DNA from: Monodelphis domestica
Taxonomy: Eukaryota; Chordata; Mammalia; Didelphimorphia; Didelphidae
Direction of reading: 5' to 3'
Length of the DNA stretch: 64,000 nt
Assembly: GCF_027887165.1 (NCBI RefSeq)
Contig: NC_077235.1
Coordinates: 12,607,033-12,671,032, forward strand
Below the pieces are notes generated by a model. It made no database searches and had not been told where the DNA came from. It worked only from the letters and a program-made list of their open reading frames with translations. Shown one piece after another: positions 57,141 through 64,000 of the stretch (the stretch's first letter is position 1; every line of letters begins with the position of its first letter). The position numbers and the translations under genes are program-made.

Positions 57141-57373
57141 TACAGAATTCTTTCCAGTCTAGGTTCCACGATCATCAAGTGGGGAAGCAGCTCTTATGGA
57201 GAAGGTACCAACTCAATGCTCTTCACAGGGCAAGCAAAGCAGTCTTGGCAAGGCCTACCAAGGGAGAGATAGGATGAAGCATCTGCCAGGCAAGTCAGAT
57301 GACCACCATCTCTCCCTGGATTCTGGAAAGAGAGCCATGGCTTTCAGTCATCACTCTGGGAAAAAAAACCATT
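57141..57373. other. Unassigned interval between L1 and LTR
   Basis: No repeat or gene recognised in this short interval. Confidence 0.35.
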
Positions 57374-57803
57374 TGTAGAGCTGAGTTCTGACAATTGTTC
57401 CTGGAGGGCCCAACTAAAGCTGAAGAAACATACTGATATCATAGGAACTTGCCCTCTAGACAATACCCTAAATAGGGTCCCTTGTCCCAAGAACTAAAGT
57501 TACCACGTCCTTATTTATGTACTGCCATATGTTATCTCAAGTCTTCGGGTGTCACTGACTGACCAATGTTAAAAAGGGAACATCTGGGACTAAGTTTGAT
57601 GTGTCTTCACTTTTGGTGCCTGATTCTCAAGACGACCCCACACCCCTAGCCCCACTCACTATATAAACCAGGCCCATGCAATGCTCGGGGTCTTCCACTT
57701 CTTGTGGAGGCCCAAGCAATAGCTTGAATAAAGTACCTCTTGTGTATTGCATTACCGTGTGTGTCTCCTGCTTGGAATCTGAACCAAAACTGGACCGAAC
57801 ACA
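57374..57803 (+). mobile_element. Solo LTR of an endogenous retrovirus (fossil)
   Basis: About 430 bp with LTR layout: a TATA-like word in 'actcactatataaaccagg' near 57660, AATAAA at 57727-57732, then a GT-rich U5-like segment. No internal retroviral genes adjoin it, so it is best seen as a solo LTR left by recombination. The family is unclear, possibly ERV1-like. Ends are approximate, and no clear terminal duplication was found. It lies among old L1 fragments and is itself moderately old. Confidence 0.6.
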
Positions 57804-57979
57804 GCTGGTTTTTGAAGAAGCAGAAAATAATTCTTCTCACTTTGGTGTTTTAACCTGTTTTAATCTCAGAAACAGATGTGATTTCATCAGTGGAAATGAC
57901 ATCTGCTTTCTTGATGCACTCTATGCTCTAGCAAGTGAAACCTCGGAACCCCTTGAATACAGAGACTGAATTACTTTCC

Positions 57980-59040
57980 ATTTGTATATCAAGGACTGCT
58001 TTGTACAAATGTAATTTTATTGACAAACAAAAGGTCAAGAATCTCAAGAGTGAGAATAGGAAGGGAGTCAAACAATAGCAGGTCTCAAACTGAACTACAC
58101 AACAATTATCAAAATGATTTGTTACTAGTTCAAAAATAGAGGTTAATCAGTGGAACAGATTGACTACACAGTAGAAACAAGTAAATGAACCTAGTAGCCT
58201 ACTTAGTGTAAATTAAACCAAAGTCTCCAGATTTGGGAGTAAGGACAGATTCCCTGTTTAATCAAAAGAAACTCCAAAGAAGGGGAGCAGAAATTCAGTT
58301 CATCCCAATGTCTCACATCGTAAGATGAGCTCCAAATGGAAACGATGCTTTCTATCTAGAAAGGGGTCCCATAATAAGAAAATTAGAAAATCAAGGAATA
58401 CATTTCTTGTCAGAGAGGATAATAAAGTAGGTCACAGAAGAGAAAATGTGCAAAAAAATAATTTCATATAATCACAATAATCCAAACAAAATGAATTAAA
58501 ATAAGATTAGAAATAGGAGGGGTATTTGCATAAAGTTTCTCTAATAAAGGTCATATAATTAATATGTAAAAGGAGCTGATTGGAATATAGAGAAATTAGA
58601 ATCATTCCTCAACTGATAAATGATCAAAGGATATAAACGGGTAGTTTTCACAGAAAAAAACAAAACAAAACATGAGCTGTCAATTATCATAGGCAAAAGT
58701 GCAAATCCCTAGAGAAATGTAATCTGAAATATTTCTGTGGTTCCATTCCACACCCATCAGATTGGTGAAGTTGACAACAAAGGAGCATGACATGTTGGCC
58801 AGGCCACAGGAAAATCGCTATATTAATGTAGTTTTATTAGAGCCATGAAATAGTGTAGGCATTGTGGAAAGAAGTTTGGACGTACTATCACAAATTGCCC
58901 TCGCTTGCATACCCATTGACCCATCAAGTCTACTACTGGACTAATACTACACAAGAGAATTTTTTTTTAAAAAAGAAGAAAACCATCTAGTTTTATAAAA
59001 AGACTTATAGCAGCTGTTTTTGTGGTGGTAAAGGCCTGGC
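57980..59040 (+). mobile_element. Old L1 fragment, ORF2 C-terminal half
   Basis: 'acaaaaggtcaagaatctca', 'gtggaacagattgactacac', 'aactgataaatgatcaaagg', 'atataaacgggtagttttca', 'cacacccatcagattggtga' and 'gcagctgtttttgtggtgg' are in L1 sense order. It stops before the 3' UTR. Strongly decayed. Confidence 0.75.
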
Positions 59041-59043
59041 AAG

Positions 59044-59075
59044 TAGAGGCAGTTAGGTGGTCTGTGGTAGAGAGA
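59044..59075 (+). repeat. SINE head scrap
   Basis: 'gaggcagttaggtggtctgt' resembles the head of the tRNA-derived SINE; the rest is missing. Confidence 0.35.
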
Positions 59076-59109
59076 AAAAATCAATGCAGTGAAGAATACA
59101 GAGGAAAAA

Positions 59110-59215
59110 GTGATTGAGGAAGATTATCTTTGGCCTTCATTTTGTGTCTTCAGCACTTAGCACATTACTTGGCATCTAGCCTATTTATTGATTATTGACT
59201 TAAATCAGGGTTCTG
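59110..59215 (+). repeat. L2 3'-end fragment
   Basis: 'tttgtgtcttcagcacttag', 'cacattacttggcatctag' and 'cctatttattgattattgac' are in L2 3' order. Confidence 0.6.
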
Positions 59216-59219
59216 GTTA

Positions 59220-62200
59220 AGGTTTTGCCCAAATCATGGGCTAGTTAATAAACCATATAGGCCAAAAGTCATAAAAACGATGAATAATTTGTCATAAAGA
59301 AGATACACATTTTTTCAGCATCATGAGACATGTTGGAGAAATTATAAATGAATACCAAAAAAGGAGAGATACACGCTAGACAAGTAAATGGCAGATCTAA
59401 TTGGAAAAGGCTTCATAAATCATTGAACTAATAAATAAGACTAGGATCTGGTTTTATTGGAAAAACAATAAAAGAGATAACCCATTGGTTAATTTGATTA
59501 AAAAATAAGAAAGAAGAAAAACCAAATTATTAGTTTTAAAAAATGAAAAGGGTAAATTACCACCATTGATGATGGAATTCAAGCAACCATTAGGAGCAAT
59601 TTTGCACAATTATATTCCAATAAATATGACAATCTAAGCAAAATGGATGGATAGTTGTAAAAGTATAAATTGCTCAGATGAACAGAAGAGGGAATAAAAT
59701 AGTGAGAGAAGACAGGAGCTCCCTTAGACCCAGCCCCTAGGGACAGATAAATTCACAAGTGAATTCTATGAAACATATAAAGAACAATGAATTCCCTTAC
59801 CATATTAAGTATTTGGGGGGGGGAGCAAAGGAGGGGTCCTACCAAATTCCTTCTATTATACAAATATGACCGTGATACCTAAACAGGAAGAGTGAAAACA
59901 GAGACAGAAAATTATACTGTACTTTTAAGGAGTACTTATTATAATAGCATATCAGAAGGATCACACTCTATGATCAGATGGAAGTTATACTAGGAATGTT
60001 GAGCTGATTTAACATTAGCAAAACTATCAGTATAACTAATCATACCAATAACAAAAGCAATTGAAACCATATGATCATCTTAATAGATCCAGAAGATGAT
60101 TTTGATAAAATACAATATCCCTTCTTATTAAAAATACTATGAAGTATAGATAATAATTAATGGAGCTTTCCTTAAAATGATAAATAGTATCTAAGACTCT
60201 CTACAAGCATTGTCTGTAATGGCAATGTAAGAAACCTTAAGAGTAAGATCAGGGGTGCCCATTAACACCAGAAGTATTCAGGATTGTATTATTAGAAATA
60301 TGAAATTTAGCCATGAGAGCAGAAAAAGAAATTGAAGTTATTAGAATAGACAATGAGGAATTTGTAGATGATATGATGGTATACTTAGAGAATTCTAGAG
60401 AATCAACTAAAAATTAATTGAAATAATTATGAACTTTCCAAGGTTGCAAGATATAAAATGAGCCATATCATATAAATCATCAGCATTCCTACATATTACA
60501 AACAAAGTCCTGCAGGAAGATATAGGAAGAGAAATTCCATTTAAAATAACTGTGGACAATACAAATTAGTCAGGGGTTTATTTGCCAAGACAAACCCAGG
60601 AATTACGTGCACAGAATTACAAAACACTTTTCATGCTAATAAAGTCAGATATAAGCAATTCAAAAAGTATTATTTGCTCATGGGTAGGCCAAGCCAATAT
60701 AATAAAAATAATGCTTCTGCCGGCATTAATTTATGTTTTCAGTACTGTACCAACCAAATTACCCAAACATAGAGCTAGAAAAAATAATAAAATTCATCCG
60801 GAGGAACAAAAGGTCAAGATTTTCAAAGGAATAAATGTGAAGGAAGGTGGCTTAGCCATCTTAGATCCAGAACTATATCATAAAGATAATATGGAACTGG
60901 CTAAGAAATAGAGTGGTGGATCAAAAGAGTAAATTAGGTATAGAATATACAATAGTAAATGAGTATAGTAATGTAGTATTTGATTAAAACACTACAGATC
61001 AAGGCTTTGAGTGCAAGAAATCAGTATTTGATGCAGTGTTGGGAAAACTAGAAAATAATATGGCAAAATAGGTATACATATTCATCTCACAGAGAATAAC
61101 AAGATAAGTTTAAAATGGCTGCATGATTTAGACATTAAGGATGATACCAAAATCAAATAAGAGGACTATGCAAAAGTTGATCTGTCAAATCTATTAACAT
61201 GGGAAGAATCCATTACTAAAAAAGAGAGTATTATAAGATGCATTTTCATTTTGATTTACATTTAATGAAAAAGGGTGTGCACAAACAAAATAAATGCAGT
61301 CTACATTAGAAGGAAAACAGAAAAGTAGAAAAAATTTTTATAGGAAGGCTATCTGACAAAAGCTTCCTTTCTCAAATATATAGAGAACTGAGTCAACATT
61401 ACTAGAATACAATTCATTTCCCCAGTGATAACTGGGATGAACAGATAATTTTCAGATGAAGAAATGAAAGCTATCTATAGTCATTCTTTAAAATGTTTTA
61501 AATCACTACTAATTTGAAAAATGCAATTTAAAAGAGCTCAGAGGAATTACCCCACACTTAGAGTAGTTAATATGACCAAAAAGGAATATGATAAATGGTG
61601 GATGTGGGAAAATTGGGACAGTAATGCACTGCTGGTAGAGTACTGATCTGTACTGATCTACCTATTCTGGGTAGTAATTTGGAACCACATCCAAAAGGCT
61701 CTAAAACTGTTCATATTCTTTGAGCCAGCAATACCAGTACTAGGTTTATTTCCCACAGATATTTTTAAGAAGGCTTCCACCTTTTGAAAGGGGGAAGGAC
61801 CTACTGCACAAAAACATTTACAGCAATTCTATTTGTGGTATGAAAGAATTAGAATTGGAGGGCATGTACATGATTGTAATGGAATACTATTGAATTATAT
61901 AAGAAATGAGGAGTAGAATGCTTTTAGAAAAACCTGGACAGAGTTATATGAAGTGATATAAAGTGAACAGAGTCGAACCAAGAGAACACTGTACAGAGAG
62001 AAATATTGTATGATGATCAACTGTGGGTTTTTTTTGCTATTTTATTTATATTTATATTACATGAAAAAATTACATTGATCTAAGCATGACGCAAAATGAT
62101 ATCCAACTCTAGAGATGGAAGTAGTGGAGTTTGATTGCAGATAGAAGGATATATTTTTTCAGGTTATTTTTATTATGGGCTTTTGTTGGATGATATGTCT

Positions 62201-62375
62201 TGTACAGCATGAGTAATATGGAAACTTGTTTAGTATGATAGCACATGTATATGCTAATTTGCTTGCCACTTCAGGGAAAGGAAAGAGGGAGAGAATTTAG
62301 AAGTAAAAATTGTCGAATAATAAAAATTGTTTTTTCATGTTGTTGGCAAAAAATTAAATAAATATTAAAGGAAGA
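59220..62375 (+). mobile_element. L1 fragment, most of ORF2 and 3' end
   Basis: About 3.1 kb in sense. Readable protein words: 'FVDDMMVYLENSRESTKN' at about 60361 (reverse transcriptase motif FVDD, not FADD; the five residues expected just before it are missing), 'MPRQTQELRAQNYKTLF' at 60582, 'WVGQANIIKIMLLPALIYVF', then the C-terminal region and 3' words 'gagagaatttagaagtaaaa'. These line up block by block with the L1 at 34383. ORF2 is broken many times; its longest clean piece is 109 codons. The endonuclease part is missing or unreadable. Confidence 0.88.
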
Positions 62376-63190
62376 AAATGCTCCAAATAATAATAGGAAA
62401 AATGCAAATCTGAACACCCTCTACTTAACACTCATGGAAGTGACAAAGATAACAAAATGAGTCTATATAACATTAGAGAGACTGTGGAAAGAAAGTTTAC
62501 TAATGCATTTTTGGTGGAATGGGGAATTGAGAAACCAATCCGAAAAGCTATGTGGAATTACAGCAAGAAATGTATCAAAATATCTATAGCCCTTAACTTA
62601 GTGAAATCAGTATTAAATTTCCCAAGGAAGTATATGTTCCAAGAGTATAAATACATAAAAAGGGAAGGTTTCACACCTATGAAAATATTTATATAGTAGC
62701 ATTTATTTGTTGTTGCAATGAACAGAGCGCAAAGTAAACAGATGACCACTGTTTGGGGAAAGAATACAGAAATGGTAGCATATATATATATATATGAGTA
62801 TTAATATGTTTTAAAGAATTATGATTAATGATTAGAGAATAATTAATAAGAATAATATAAGTAAACGTAAGAATACTTATATGAATTGATGCAAAATCAA
62901 TCTGGCATAACCAGGAAAGCAATACATACTATGATAATAGTAAAAAGGGAACAATAATAAAAAAAACAATTCAAAATTAATAATGTGAACTTATGATTAA
63001 GTTTGATGCCAGATACAAATTAGAAAGCACTTTTTCGACTTTGTAAAATGGTGAGATTATGGGCATGGGGTCTCATACATAAACTTGGAATTTTCCAATA
63101 TGTTAATTTTTCTGATCTGTTTTTTTTTCTTTTGTAATCTTTGTTAGAAAGGATTGCTTTTGGGAGGGGGAAAATGTAGATGATGTCAAA
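62376..63190 (+). mobile_element. Old L1 3'-end fragment
   Basis: The frame at 62457-62696 resembles the L1 ORF2 C-terminal region ('WGIEKPIRKAMWNYSKK', compare 'GLIQPFWRAIWNYAQRAIK' at 34383). Later words 'gaattgatgcaaaatcaatc' and 'accaggaaagcaatacatac' match the L1 3' part. Confidence 0.65.
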
Positions 63191-64000
63191 ATAAAAGATA
63201 CCAGTTCAAAATTAAAATTCCATATTTTATTGGTATCTCTTATAAAAATGTAATAAAGTTAGAAAAAGTAAATAAGTCAATTTAGCAAGAGAATATGTAG
63301 CAGTTAATTCAATATTTTCATGCTTCTAGTTCAATTTTTAAACAATAACTTTGAGGTCCATTGGAATTGACCCCAATTGGGTCAAAAGTAGGTGAGAGGA
63401 TTAAAGGTATGTTTTTGGCCATGAGAATCATAGATGAAGAGCATCCAAATGAAGATGGATGAGGAACCTAGAGGGTGGTGATGGTCAGCAAATGAAGAGC
63501 TAAAAGATTTTCCTTTGTGGATTCTACTTTGTCTCAGGGTCATTAATAGAAGAATTGTATTCCTTTCAGATGTTGAATGAAGTAGGCGGGTTATAGTAAT
63601 CAATGAGTTTATGGACATGGAGAGAGAAGACAACTTGTATGTTAAATACTCTATAAATGAACTAGTGTGTCCTGTAACACTCCAGAAAGTGAAACAAAAC
63701 CAAAATATGATCTAGAAAGGTTTATGTAAATTCTATACAATGTTTGAAGAGCAATTAATTGCAATGCCACATTATTTTTGGTAATGGGATCTTCCAAATT
63801 ACTTAGATTATATGAACACGATCCTAATGACTCAAATAGTATGGAATGTAGCACAAATATACACAGACACTATAAGGTTATCTCATTAATGAATAATGAT
63901 GGAAAACTTAATTAATCTTTTAGTAAAAAATCTATATGTAAAATGTCATTCATCATCATGAAATATGATACTCATAAGGAATGCAAACATTTATTTTTTT
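63191..64000. other. Unassigned AT-rich sequence
   Basis: No gene or repeat family named to the end of the window. Confidence 0.35.

Overview
The window looks like nuclear DNA from a marsupial. Three kinds of interspersed repeat point that way. First, there are tRNA-derived/CORE SINEs of the MAR1 and WALLSI/WSINE type; one has the MAR1 3' end that reads 'gactgaacaacaaaaa'. Second, there are many L1 copies whose ORF2 fragments are clear in translation. Third, there are older MIR, L2 and CR1/L3-like copies. The species cannot be told from the sequence. No multi-exon host gene was recognised, so the window is either intergenic or lies in a large intron.

Layout. Positions 1-10,000 are mostly unassigned DNA with MIR/L2-type copies and one nested pair (an L1 3' end at 1684-2244 holding a SINE at 1846-2031, each with its own target-site duplication). 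Positions 10,146-12,350 hold an L1 with a 5' end and ORF2 but no ORF1 and no 3' end. Positions 12,400-21,000 are old repeats and unassigned DNA. Positions 21,038-22,880 (minus strand) hold the only convincing protein gene: a complete, uninterrupted, intronless copy of DDB2, the UV-damage recognition subunit of the CRL4-DDB2 ubiquitin ligase. Its 486-codon frame is open and sits under a CpG-rich, ETS/GC-box-bearing upstream region. Positions 23,000-34,000 are SINE/MIR-rich and contain a long (GA)n/(TG)n satellite at 26,056-26,347. Positions 34,383-36,706 are a 5'-truncated L1 with a target-site duplication. Positions 36,722-44,470 are largely unassigned. Positions 44,470-48,045 hold two L1 copies placed head to head. 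Positions 49,995-54,590 are poor in repeats (apart from a hAT-like element at about 52,425-52,880) and may contain conserved non-coding DNA. From 54,590 to about 63,190 four L1 fragments lie in the same orientation, interrupted by two SINEs and one solo LTR.

How it fits together. Apart from the DDB2 copy, the content is retrotransposon debris. A recurrent repeat of uncertain family, with the motif 'cagtccctgccctcaagg' in one copy, is found at about a dozen places. The DDB2 copy is the item most worth following up: its WD40 domain keeps human residue numbering through the damage-binding and DDB1/XP-E residues, and no stop or frameshift is visible. All similarity statements rest on remembered family sequences; no database search was run.
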